64,000 nt of DNA from NCBI GenBank assembly GCA_037974665.1, contig CM075783.1, positions 42,927,818 through 42,991,817 on the forward strand, written 5' to 3'. Numbering within the stretch: position 1 is the stretch's first letter; every line of letters begins with the position of its first letter. Shown piece by piece: positions 1 through 11,159 of this stretch. The notes below the pieces were generated by a model. The model worked only from the letters and a program-made list of their open reading frames with translations. It had not been told where the DNA came from and searched no databases. Origin of the DNA: Ehretia macrophylla (lineage: Eukaryota; Streptophyta; Magnoliopsida; Boraginales; Ehretiaceae). A program made the translations under genes and the position numbers.

Positions 1-490
1 CCTCTTGTTTCCAAAGCTTTCGACACCACTCTAATATTACACCATTGCCTACAACAACACTGATGATTTATATAGCGCAAGTCGAGTGAATCATATCTTG
101 ATGTTCTACTACTTCCTGTTGACATTCTTCAAAAAAATTTAAAACACATTGTTAATTTATAAAGATACAATGATTAGAGCAAATGAAAAAAGTAAAAAGA
201 AAAGGAAAAAAAAGATCGCACTAGTAAATTTGATGTTCACTGCATCGTTAGTCAAAATTAAACAACTGCAGATTTCATGAAAATATGGGTCAAGCCTATG
301 GTGCTTTAGCACCACATTCATAAAAAAATATTGAAATCACACTAGTAAATTTTCTAAAAATAATCCACAAGTAGCTCGTTCACCTCTTGAAATAGCATAA
401 AATAATTTTAGAAAAGTTGAACTGAGGAAAAAAATTAACATGGCTTTGGAAAAATTGGTTAAGTGAGCTTACAATAATTATAAAGCATTA

Positions 491-720
491 CATTCTTAAA
501 TTAGTAATAACATAATAGCAATAATTTAAATAAAAAAACACAATAAAGTAAGTTAAAGACCTAAACCTACCAAAGATGATGAGACTTTGCGAAAATAAGT
601 CTACATTGTAAAATTAGTAATAACATAATAGCAATAATAATAATAATAATAAAACATAATAAGACCAAGTTGAAGAGCTGAACCTGCCAAAGATGAAGAT
701 GAGGACACTGCGAAAATAAG
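491..720. repeat. Imperfect tandem duplication, about 110-bp unit, two copies
   Basis: Copy 1 (about 491-600) and copy 2 (about 603-720) share the same order of blocks: TTAGTAATAACATAATAGC, an AATAAT tract, AAAGATGA and GCGAAAATAAG. Copy 2 has an expanded AAT run and a few substitutions. No coding potential is seen. Confidence 0.75.
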
Positions 721-858
721 GGTCAAATTGGTGCAGGCCCTTTTAAACTAAAATCAAGGGCTTTTTGGTCAATTAAAGCCTCATAAAAAGCTCAAAAAAT
801 TGCCCAAATGCTTCTTCCACGCGTGAATAACACATTTAACAGCAAAACTAACAGAAAA

Positions 859-981
859 GAAACAGAGGGGGGCACTGTGATAACTTTCTGAAAACACAGG
901 GGTGTTTTTGATAGTTTGGAAAACATAGGGAAGTAACGTGATAGTTTCCCATAACACAGAGGGTAACGTGATTTTTTCTCA
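859..981. repeat. Degenerate tandem repeat, about 30-bp unit, four copies
   Basis: Four diverged units carry the core AACACAGGGG followed by a GTGATAGTTT-like segment. The ORFs through it are by-products of the repeat. Confidence 0.65.
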
Positions 982-1508
982 AAAAAAAAAGTGAATTCCA
1001 ACAAAGTGAACTATGACGGGGACTAGGGGCATTTTGGGAAATTCAATATCCTGTGAAAAGGATTGTCTAACGTTGTTGGTTTTGGAATGATTCTTGTTGC
1101 GTCTTTTTTATTCATAATCCTGATCCCGGATAGTAAAGAAGAAAAATATAAAAAAATAGATAGCATCGAAAAATTTCACTAAACGTTAGTTGGCCTTCTT
1201 GGGTCTAACCAATTGAACCAAACTAACTCTTTCAATTAAATCTTGTACTGCTAGTTAGAACTGCAGTCCCCATAATCTTGTATTGTTATTGTTTTTTCTT
1301 TTGTTATTAATTTTTTTATTTGAATTTTAGTCTTCTAATTTTAAATTTCTGACTCTATTTCTACTAGTAGCACTAGTTTTTTAATAAAAAATAACGTAAA
1401 CTAAAGATGAATAATAACGTGGCAAGTCATGAATAACTTCTCAAAGAGAAAGAATCTTGTAATTTTTTAGTTAAAAAGTTGAAAGCAATATTTTTCTACT
1501 TTGAGCTG

Positions 1509-1517
1509 TTATAAATA
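1509..1517 (+). promoter_or_regulatory. Strong TATA-like motif
   Basis: TATAAATAG follows an AT-rich stretch and precedes a C/T-rich leader-like segment. It lies about 500 bp before the BCP1-like ATG, so it serves that gene only if the leader is long or spliced. It could also be a relic promoter of an old LTR. Confidence 0.3.
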
Positions 1518-2010
1518 GGAAGAATGTTATCATTAGAAAGCATTCGATCAACTTGAAATCTAGCTCTCTATACTTTAATCACCACTTGTATCAATCAACT
1601 TTCACTTATAGAAATTATTAAATTCCTATTTTTCCTTTTTTATTAAAAACCACCAAAATGTAAATAAGTATTAAAGATAGAATGATCCGAACAAAAAAAA
1701 AAAGAAAAGATTATTACCTTAAAATATTTGATCAAATTGTCTTTAGTCAATGGTCACTAGAACTACTCGTGGACTTGAGCACCCGCTAAATCTATGGCTT
1801 CAATGGATTTACTTTTGACCATGAGAATTGCATGGCTAGCCTAAGAATGAGGAATACTTCAAAACCAAAAATTACGCTATACACAAAGATTAATATCTCT
1901 TTTTGCTCTACATTAACCCCTTCATGGTTTCTTATTCTGCAAAAAGATTGAAAAGGCTTGAAGCTCGTTCTGTCGATACAAGAAAAATAGACTTATTCTA
2001 TTTTGTCAAA

Positions 2011-2343
2011 ATGACACGTCAAATTATGGGTCTTGCTATTGTCTTTTTGGCTGTTATTGGCATGGCCTCGTCCAGGGTGGGGGCTAATGCCCCCTCTCCG
2101 GCCGAAGCAACGGCCGAGGGACCGGTAATTGTAGGAGGAAGTGAAAACAGCCATGTCATTGGCACCATTGATGGTGCACCATCAGTTGATGGTGGAGCTG
2201 TAGGTGAACCAGTGTCAAGTAATGCTTTTTCCGACCTTACCAAAAGTTCAACACCTAAAAGTGCAGCAAACACCGTTAATGAGGTCTCCACCATTGCCAC
2301 TGCTGCTGTTGTTGCAACTGTTGCTGGTTCCTTATTCTTCTAA
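2011..2343 (+). CDS. BCP1-like arabinogalactan peptide, GPI-anchored precursor
   Basis: The predicted protein has 110 aa in one exon. Residues 1 to about 24 form a hydrophobic signal peptide (LAIVFLAVIGMASS core). A short region with AP/SP dipeptides (NAPSPAEATAEGP) suits hydroxyproline arabinosylation. A Gly/Ser/Val-rich middle follows, and the C-terminal 19 residues are hydrophobic (ATAAVVATVAGSLFF), as expected of a GPI-anchor signal. Length and layout match the pollen/tapetum protein BCP1 family. Family members are extracellular cell-surface proteins needed for pollen development. The frame is open upstream to an ATG at 1903, but the ATG at 2011 places the signal peptide at the N terminus and is preferred. 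It sits 1.56 kb upstream of CCT5 on the same strand. The tissue of expression is inferred from the family only. Confidence 0.75.
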   Translation: MTRQIMGLAIVFLAVIGMASSRVGANAPSPAEATAEGPVIVGGSENSHVIGTIDGAPSVDGGAVGEPVSSNAFSDLTKSSTPKSAANTVNEVSTIATAAVVATVAGSLFF

Positions 2344-3617
2344 CCTACAATATAATAATGCAACTCTTTTAGTATTTTATATTTAGTTGAGCTCAATTGC
2401 TTAATGCAATAATCATACATGTAGTTTGCATTTCATGTTAATATTCTTTGCGGTGAATTGTTGAATTACAAAGGAGAAGATAACATATCATATATGAGGC
2501 CAATTATCCTGGGTTTTTGGCTTCTTTAGATTTTTTATTTCCTTTCGGGTGAGTGTCAATTATTCTCGTAAGATTTAATTTAATTACATGAAGAACTGCT
2601 ATTGCAAGATGAATATTATGAAGAAAAAAAAAATTGTGTGTGAAAGAAGAAAAATTTTAGATCACTTGAAGGGTTAATCCTGGTTATATATGTACTAGGG
2701 ACACAGTTGCATTCATAATTGCTTGAGCCTTGACATTCTGAATTTGGATTAAACTTTAGTAATTATGTTATTTTCGTTTAGGAGAAGTGACCAATAAATA
2801 GAAGCTCTACTTATCAATTTTATTAACCAATACGATTCATAGTCTTATGTATATCACAACAGTTAATGAAATTTTATGGTTTGCAAACAATCTAATATAA
2901 ATCATTTGGCAAATTTTAAGGGGTTAATTTAGTAGTTAAATATTGTTTGAGGTGTGATGGTAGACTTACTCATGCTCCGGTATGAATAAGCTACTTTGCT
3001 AAAAGTTTACATATTTATTAAACTTGGATTATAACTCTTTAAGAGTGTCATGTGTCTCGAGTATAGGATGTCTAGTGCGAGATTAAAAGACTTTACAATA
3101 GAAGTTTCTTATCATATAGATGTGATACATAGATACGTCATTGATACCATTATGAATAGTAATTTTACCACAACAAAATACAAGTGAAATATTTTAAAAA
3201 TTGACATAGTGCAAGATTTTAATTCCATCCGTAATTTCTAAAAATTAGGTATTTTACGAGTTACATATCCTCAACCCCCGACAATCCGATGCAATATTTA
3301 ACTCTGCAAACCCACCTCGGATTCCAACTTGTTAGAAAAAATAAGACCAAAACTTAAACCAACCATTGGAGAAAAAATAAATAAATAAAAGAGGCGAAGT
3401 ATCTTAAAAAATAATCAATTAGTAAATGTGACTTTTTTTTTTAAATTTTTTATGATGTGGGGATTTACTTAGTAGGGTTATTAGTGTCTGATTATTAATT
3501 GATAAATTTTGAATATAATTGTACATGTTTTATACATGTATGAAATCAATCAAATATAATTTTTTTAAACAATAAAAAATGTCAAATTCGAGGCAACTCT
3601 GTCTAGTAAACGTATAC
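2344..3617. other. Intergenic spacer between the BCP1-like gene and CCT5
   Basis: AT-rich. The first few hundred bases probably include the 3' UTR of the BCP1-like gene. No further gene is recognised. Confidence 0.6.
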
Positions 3618-3674
3618 AAGAAGCGGGAGCATATTGCCGAGCAAAAAAAAAAAAAAAAGAAGCGGGAGCATATT
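3618..3674 (+). mobile_element. Minimal poly(A) retroposon with 18-bp target duplication
   Basis: The 18-bp direct repeat AAGAAGCGGGAGCATATT occurs at 3618-3635 and 3657-3674. Between the copies lie only GCCGAGC and a run of A. A short non-templated segment ending in poly(A) between exact A-starting repeats is the signature of target-primed retroposition, here extremely 5'-truncated. The source element cannot be identified. Confidence 0.65.
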
Positions 3675-3753
3675 AAAAAGGATTTAAACATAAAAAAAAA
3701 AAGAAAAAATAAATGAATCAAAGCACAGCTAGGGCAAAGCACATATAACTTCT

Positions 3754-3760
3754 AAACCCT
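3754..3760 (+). promoter_or_regulatory. Telo-box-like motif in the CCT5 proximal promoter
   Basis: AAACCCT lies about 140 bp upstream of the CCT5 start codon, followed by a C/T-rich leader. Telo-boxes are common in plant housekeeping and translation-related promoters. The motif is short and could occur by chance. Confidence 0.3.
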
Positions 3761-3899
3761 TCTACACCCAAGCAGAGAGCACACCACTCTCACTTCACCA
3801 CCACACCATTTTCTCTAAAGGCAAAAAAATCAACTATCAGATTCAGATCTCTCTCTGTAGAGAGGTGAAGATCAACGATCAGCAGCAGCAGCAGCGAAA

Positions 3900-6800
3900 A
3901 TGGCGTTAGCGTTCGACGAGTATGGGAGGCCATTCATAATACTAAAGGAGCAAGAGCAGAAGACTCGGCTGCGTGGACTCGATGCTCAGAAGGCCAACAT
4001 CGCCGCCGCTAAAGCCGTCTCTCGTATCCTCCGCACCTCTCTTGGCCCTAAAGGCATGGACAAGATGCTCCAAAGCCCCGACGGCGACGTCACCATCAGT
4101 AATGATACTTCTCACATCTCATTCCTCTTCTATATACCTGCATAGTTTATAAATGTTTGATAAATAATTGATTTTTGTTGTTTGTTTTGATTAAAGGTGA
4201 TTTTGTTGTGCATATTTATAAGTGTTTGATAAATAATTCATTTTTGTGGTTTGTTTTGATTAAAATGTGATTTTGTTAGGGGTTCTGGAGGTTTAATTTG
4301 TCTGAATTAATTAGAAAAACACACACAACACGGACACGTGTCACTCGTTCTATATTTACATATTATGTAAATGTACAATGATAATTGATTTTGTGATTTG
4401 ATTTTAATTTGAGAAATGGTTGGTGTTTGAAGGTAACTAGTTAGGGTTTTGGAGGTTTCATTTGTTGTATGTATGTATAGGTACATAATTTACACATCTC
4501 ATTCTTTCTATACATACATTATCATATAAATGTATGGTCTTAATTGATTTTTTGCTTTATTATAGTTAAGGTGATTAGTTAGGGACTTAGGGTTTTGGAG
4601 GTTTAATTGTTTGATTTATTAATTAGAGTTAATTAGGGAATTAGTTGTGTCATTATGTGCTTGGAATTTGTTCTACATTGTTAATTTGGTTCGTAGGGTT
4701 TTTAGCAGAAAAAGATGGGATTTTGCGCTTAGCATGTTGAATTTGTATACAGTTTGTGGTTTAGTAAGTGAAGTGGTTTGACATGAATCTCTGTTAGCTT
4801 GTTTTCGAATTATTGACTTTCATTTCCACAAGGGACAGGGCAGCTCCTAGGTGAAGGGTTAGAACAAAGGGTGCTGCTCTGTTAATTTGTCACCCAACTA
4901 CCATTCACCTAAATTAATTCATGGATATATAGTTTTTAGTTGAAAACTCCGAGGCTTCAGGGAGACTTATCCCTGTTATACTATATGAATGGAATTCAGA
5001 AACACTCCTGCCATCTCTCTATTATCTAATATCAGTGCTTGACTTCTGAGTTGTGTTCTTCTACTATTTATTTTCTCATTTTTTACCCTTGCACAATCAA
5101 GTATTATGCTCGAGATCTCCTTCCTACCTTCCTTTTCTATACATATGGTATGTGTTGTATGCTTATGTGTATATAGTTTTGGACCGTTTGCAGCATTTGG
5201 TCATTTGTGTGGGAGAAGAAAATAATAAGTGGTTTTGATTTTCTGTAGTTTGTTCTGATTATGACATGCTTTATATTTTATTATTATGTTGTCAGCCAAT
5301 GACGGTGCTACAATCCTAGAGCAAATGGATGTTGACAATCAAATTGCAAAGCTCATGGTTGAATTATCACAAAGTCAAGACTATGAAATTGGTGATGGAA
5401 CGACTGGTGTTGTTGTCATGGCTGGTGCACTTCTAGAGCAGGCTGAGAAGCTATTAGAACGCGGTATTCATCCTATTAGAGTTGCTGAGGGTTATGAAAT
5501 GGCTTCCAGAATAGCTGTTGAACATCTGGAGCGTATAGCGCATAAGTTTGAATTTGGCACGGATAATGTGGAGCCTTTGGTTCAAACTTGCATGACTACA
5601 TTATCCTCCAAAATGTAAGTGCAAGTCTGCCTGGATTTTTCCCATGCTTTTTCATTCTCTTGTCTACGATTAGGGTTGTCTAAACATGGAAAATTTGGAG
5701 CTTTTTCGTCTTCAGTGAGGAAATCATTAGAAGTTGAAGAGTTTTCCTTTTCTTTGCTTGTAGATTCTCTTTATTGCATTGGTAGTGGGTCTTTGCACAG
5801 CATTTTAGCTGAGCTCTGGTGGGGAATTTGACATTATTTGATGACTTAAATTTAAAAGGGCATTTTCCAAATGACAGTGCTAAGAATTTGCGCAATACAA
5901 CCTTAGCCTCTATAGGAGTGCAACTATCTTCTTTTGCAATCAAAAAGGAAAAAAAGGAGATCACAAAATTAGTTCCTATCACTTGTCATTGTGAAGTTTC
6001 TTTATCCATATTCTTGAGCTTTCTGCAGTATAATCTCAATTTCTCCTTTTAATGTTTACACATTACAATGTATTAAATTTTGTATTGCAGTGTGAATAGA
6101 TGCAAACGCAGTCTGGCAGAGATTGCTGTGAAAGCTGTTATGGCTGTTGCAGATTTGGAGAGGAAGGATGTTAACTTGGACCTTATCAAAGTGGAAGGGA
6201 AAGTCGGGGGAAAGTTGGAGGACACTGAGGTAATTTATGGGATTGTTATTGACAAAGATGTGAGTCATCCACAGATGCCAAAGGTGATTGAGGACGCGAA
6301 AATCGCCATCTTGACCTGTCCCTTTGAGCCACCCAAGCCAAAGACTAAGCATAAGGTTGACATTGATACAGTGGAAAAGTTCCAAACTTTACGTCAGCAG
6401 GAGCAGAAGTACTTTGATGACATGGTTCAGAAATGCAAGGTAAATGTATTGGCACTAGCTCAAAGGGATATATAGATTGGAAAATGAGGAGAGAAACCAC
6501 GTAAACTGAAAGTGAATTGCTTCTTGTTTGGTATGAGAAAATGAGTGGTCATAAGAGAGTGCGTGACTTGTATATTCTTTTGGGAATTTTTAAATTTTAA
6601 GAGTCACAATGAAGTGCATGAGTTTGCAATTTGGATGTGAGAACCTTGATTCCTTAAAAGTTTTTGCACCATATCTATTGCAGGATGTTGGTGCTACCTT
6701 GGTTATCTGCCAATGGGGTTTTGATGATGAAGCAAATCACTTATTAATGCACAGAAATCTGCCAGCTGTTAGATGGGTTGGTGGTGTGGAGTTGGAGCTG

Positions 6801-8793
6801 ATAGCAATAGCCACAGGTTTGTGTAAATCTGCAATCACGTATTGCTTAAGGCTATCTTATTATGTATCTATAATCTTTTATACTGATTGGGATTGATTCT
6901 GTGTGCAGGGGGTAGAATTGTGCCAAGGTTGCAAGAATTCACGCCAGAACAGCTAGGCCGGGTAATTATTTTTGGCTTAGTCCGTCTCCTACGTCTTTCT
7001 CCCCTCAGATGTAGTTGCTCAGTCTTGCTTTGTTCTAATCATGTATTCTTAAAAGTAAAATTTGTAAATGAAGCACTTTCCATTGTTGGGTCATTTTTAA
7101 GAGTAAATTACACCTTCTATATGGTTTGTGTAGATTTAAAGAAGTGGCTGGTCTACATCTGAAAGTCAAAGATTTGACGAACGATACAATCTCATATTAG
7201 TTCCCTGTTGGAATTCTCTTACTTCGCTCTTCCATGTATCGGATTTAGAAGTATTCTCAGCTACCCCTCATATCTCCTTGTTTATCCAATCCATTCCCTT
7301 TCTGCCAAAAATATACGATTTACTCATGAAATTGTCTCCTCTGTTTATAGCCATGATTTGCTTCTTTCTTGTCATTTCAACTTTGTAATTTTCAAGTGCG
7401 CCCACACCATACTAATTTCTTATATAACCACCATGGGCAAATGATTTTGGAGAGTGTCATTTCCATATTGAATGTCACAGTATTCATCCAAATAAAATAA
7501 TGAATATGTTACTGTAAAACTTGCCCTCCATACATGGAGTTGAATAATGGTGCATTTTTGTACATTGTAGGGCACATGTGGATGCATATGTGAGAGTTTT
7601 TCATATGTCATGATTTGAGTGAATACATCACTCATCTTCTACACCTGTTGGAAAAAGTTTCATTTCTCTAATAATATTTGTTTTACTCTTGTAGGCTGGT
7701 TTGGTTCGAGAAAAATCATTTGGTACCACAAAAGATCGGATGATTTATATCGAGCATTGTGCAAATTCAAGAGCTGTAACCATATTCATTCGTGGTGGTA
7801 GGATAATTTTCTTTTTGATCTGTTCCTGTTTTAATTTGTTCTTCATGTTTTCTTGTAATGTTCAAAACATGTGTAGTTTGGTCATTACTTCATCACCTTG
7901 TGGACAAAGTGGGCTTGATACACTGTGTATCAGTGGCTTCTGTTTTCGTAATCTCTGTTGGAGTTTGTTCAACCAAGTGGTCCTGTTAGCATTAATGGTC
8001 AAAGCTTGTCTGGGCCTGCTATTACATGTCCAAATACCCTGCATAAAGTACTTCTGACTCAATGAACATCTTTATTGGATCATATGGACCGTCAAAGAGA
8101 CGCTTTGAACAACATCCAAGTGTGATAATGACTCACTTTCTATGGCGTGCTAGGTAATAAGATGATGATAGAGGAGACAAAACGCAGCATCCATGACGCT
8201 TTATGTGTTGCTAGAAATCTTATTCACAACAATTCCATTGTATATGGAGGTGGTTCAGCTGAGATTTCTTGCTCAGTTGCTGTTGAAGCAGCTGCTGATA
8301 AATATCCAGGAGTTGAGCAGGTAAGATATGTTCTTTGAGCTTTGTAAAACTTCTTACTTTCAATATTTAACCTTATAAACTAAGACCAATATATATGCCT
8401 TTATCTACAGTATGCAATTAGGGCATTTGCAGATGCTTTGGATGCTATACCTATGGCACTTGCTGAGAACAGTGGTCTCCAACCAATTGAAACTCTATCG
8501 GCTGTCAAATCTCAGCAAATTAAGGTATTCTCTGGCTGATGACGGTTCCTTTCTCCTTGCAGTTGTATTAAATGTTTATCCATTTCTACTTACCTGTTCA
8601 CTCAATTTCGCTGTAAACGCAGGAGAATAACCCATGCTGCGGGATTGATTGCAATGATGTTGGCACGAATGACATGCGTGAGCAAAATGTTTTTGAGACG
8701 TTGATCGGGAAGAATCAACAGATTTTGCTCGCGACTCAAGTGGTTAAGATGATCCTAAAGATTGATGATATCATCTCTCCTGCTGATTACTAA
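3900..8793 (+). CDS. CCT5: T-complex protein 1 subunit epsilon (CCT5), cytosolic chaperonin
   Basis: Nine coding exons: 3900-4098, 5296-5614, 6091-6439, 6684-6816, 6909-6961, 7695-7797, 8154-8320, 8411-8524, 8623-8793. They total 1608 nt (535 aa), the usual plant CCT-epsilon length. All junctions are GT-AG and restore conserved residues, for example TNDGATIL across exons 1/2 (about residues 66-73). Group II chaperonin hallmarks are present: LGPKGMDKM near residue 50, [12 protein letters not shown] near residue 98 and the GGGSAEI motif in exon 7. CCT5 is one of eight subunits of the ATP-driven TRiC ring that folds actin, tubulin and other proteins in the cytosol. The ATG follows an AGCAGC-rich leader, and [12 protein letters not shown] is the typical plant epsilon start. 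No lesions are seen, so the gene should be functional. Confidence 0.97.
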
Positions 8794-9970
8794 ATTCTCT
8801 AGGTACTTCACGAAAAGTTTTGCTTAGCCAAAGGAGTGTCGATGTAACATTGTTGGCTCAACTGTGACCGATGTCTTTGAGTCCAGCTCGTTCATGGGTG
8901 AAATTTCTCTTTTACATTTGAATTGGCTTTTTTGTAATATGATAACCTGTTCAATGGTTGGTGGATTGATGGTAGTTTTTCTTGGTATTGACAGTTAAAA
9001 GTGGTTTTTACTCCTTTGGCCCCCCCTCTTTGATTTGGAAAAAGAAGAGAAAGAACAATTCACGCTTGGATTTTCCTTTTATTTGCCATATTTTGGTCTG
9101 ATTTGGATTTTTCCGTACTGTCATAATTGTATCATCATTTCAATGTTCTCAATGGTGTATTTCATAATGGCTAATAATGGCTGCACGTGATTTTAACATC
9201 ATTGATTTCTCTCAGGATCCAAATCTGATTTCACTTGCCATTTGAGACATTGCTTATCCCATTATATATCTCTTGCAATAAAACGATGGGTACCTTGATG
9301 AATGGGGACACAAATTGTGAATGGCTGTTATCAGCTCGTGTCGTAAGATGTTGGGTTAAGTTTTTCAATACACGATTAGTTATCAATGTTTTGGAATCTT
9401 GAATAGTCTACACACTCACGGTAAGAATGTTTGATGGATCTTATGGTGGGGACGTGTGGTGATGAACCTGATTGTCCCACAATTGCGTACTAGTCTCAGC
9501 ACTACCATTTTCATACTTTTTGCATTTAGTTGTAGTTATTTCTGTATTCTTTCACACGATCACTGAGTTTTTTTTTCTATTCCTCTAGTATATTGTTGTG
9601 TCAAAAAAGGAGATATTGTTTATTGTGTATAGTCTTGCCTTGCTGGTTATAGACAGAGAGTTTTCTCAATTGTGATAAGTAAAGATGGTGGTGTGATTCA
9701 TAGGGCATCTAGGATTGTCTGGAACAGGAGCTCTTAATAATAGCATGTTAGATGTTGAGTGGTTGGAGTTCAATATTATTTCTAGTCTGCAAACAAGAGC
9801 CACACATTGATGTTAATGCAACTTTATGAATGATGTGCAGTTGTGATCTCTGTTCATTCACCCCCACAAACATGGTTCAATTGAAGACATACTAGAGGCT
9901 TCGGTTTTTTCCAATCCTGTTCAACTACTGTGTGGTCAACAATTCCATGTGAGAATAATCCCTCAGATAA

Positions 9971-10017
9971 AGTTGTCTTACCCTATGCATCAAAAAAAAA
10001 AAAAAGGTGTCTTGCCC
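9971..10017 (+). mobile_element. Possible minimal poly(A) retroposon, imperfect target duplication
   Basis: AGTTGTCTTACCC (9971-9983) and AGGTGTCTTGCCC (10005-10017) match at 11 of 13 positions. They flank TATGCATC plus a run of A, the same architecture as at 3618-3674. The mismatches make this one less certain. Confidence 0.4.
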
Positions 10018-10140
10018 CTGGTTTGGAATTGCAAAATTTATAAACGAGAGCAGTGTTATAAGTTTAATATTTCTTTGTTTTCAATTTTATGAGTTCAAAG
10101 TGATTAAGTCAAAATATTACTTCAACCTAAAAAATTAACT

Positions 10141-10850
10141 AGGTTATCAAGTAATAACTAGGATTTTGAATTATAAAGGTAAGTTTGGGGCTAAGGCTGA
10201 TCCTGATGTATTAAAGGGTGGAGTGGAAAGGTGTTGAATTAATGTGCCAAGATTCTTTACCAACCATTGTCATATTATGTCTCGTACTATTATGCGACCT
10301 CACAGGGAGAGAGGGAGAGAACATTCCTTACAATCTCATTATCAAGATTCAACGTTATTTCGTTCATATCGGTTTGCCAATGGACCACTACCGTCCCATT
10401 CTTGAGTGAAGCTTGACATCTCATTAACATTTTAGCTTATATTACATGGTGACCTAGTAATCAAGTAATAGTTGGGATATTAGATTAGAAAGCTATGTTT
10501 GGGGCAGAGCCGATCCTCCAGTGCTAGAGTGAGAAGCAGAAAAGGTGTTGAATTGAATGTGTCAAAATCCCCTTATATTTCATGGTGACCTAGTAATCAG
10601 GTAGTAGCTGGGGTCTTAGATTAGAAAGCTATGTCTGGTGGTAGGGCCAATTCCCGAGTGCTAGAGTGAGGATCGAAAAGGTGTTAAATTGAATGTGTCA
10701 AAATTCTCTGCTCACTATTCTCATATTACGTCTCACATTAATATGAGACTTCATAAGCGCATACACAAATAAAGAGAGAGAGGGGAGAATATAGCTTGCA
10801 ATCTCATCAACATTCTAGCTTATATTAAATGATGACATAGTGCAATAGTC
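10141..10850. repeat. Diverged three-copy tandem repeat
   Basis: Three units start near 10141, 10446 and 10578. Each carries, in order, a GTAATCAAGTAAT-like start, an AAAGCTATGTTTGGGGC-like block, a GATCC..GTGCTAGAGTG block and AAAAGGTGTTGAATTGAATGTGTCAAAAT. Units 1 and 3 extend into a further shared block (CATATTA.GTCTC.. with GAGAGAG..GAACAT). No coding potential. Unit length differs because unit 2 lacks the distal block. Confidence 0.7.
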
Positions 10851-11159
10851 TGACATAAAAAAAGACAGTGTACATCAGAAGTTTCATTATCAATCCATCA
10901 GCATTTGTTTCTTATTGATTCTATTAGAATCACATTAGATACCTTAATGGTTCTTCTTAAATAAATAGGCTGCGGTTGTAACTTTAAATTCTAGAAATAA
11001 AATACCAGTCTAAGCAGACGTGTAGAATTTTCAAAATCTAGGAGGATAATCACATCTAATTACAGTTGCCTTGTAATGTATATCCTTTGAATTTTGGACC
11101 CATTTTTTATGGTACAATAGAGGTCGAAACCGTGGTTCGAACTCAAAACAATTACAGCA

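Larger units (their letters stand above)
1..1500. other. AT-rich intergenic DNA
   Basis: No protein-coding gene recognised. The stretch is AT-rich with many poly(A) and poly(T) tracts. Two small tandem repeats inside it are listed separately. The first 30 bases could belong to something continuing off the left edge, but nothing identifies it. Confidence 0.6.
8794..11159. other. CCT5 3' UTR and downstream spacer
   Basis: Roughly the first 200 bp look like CCT5 3' UTR (T-rich, with AATATGATAA-type signals). The rest is AT-rich DNA without a convincing gene and holds the repeats listed separately. Confidence 0.55.

Noticed and set aside
2019-2300. 93-codon minus-strand ORF over the BCP1-like gene
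   Set aside because: Antisense shadow of the GC-richer sense coding region, with no motif.
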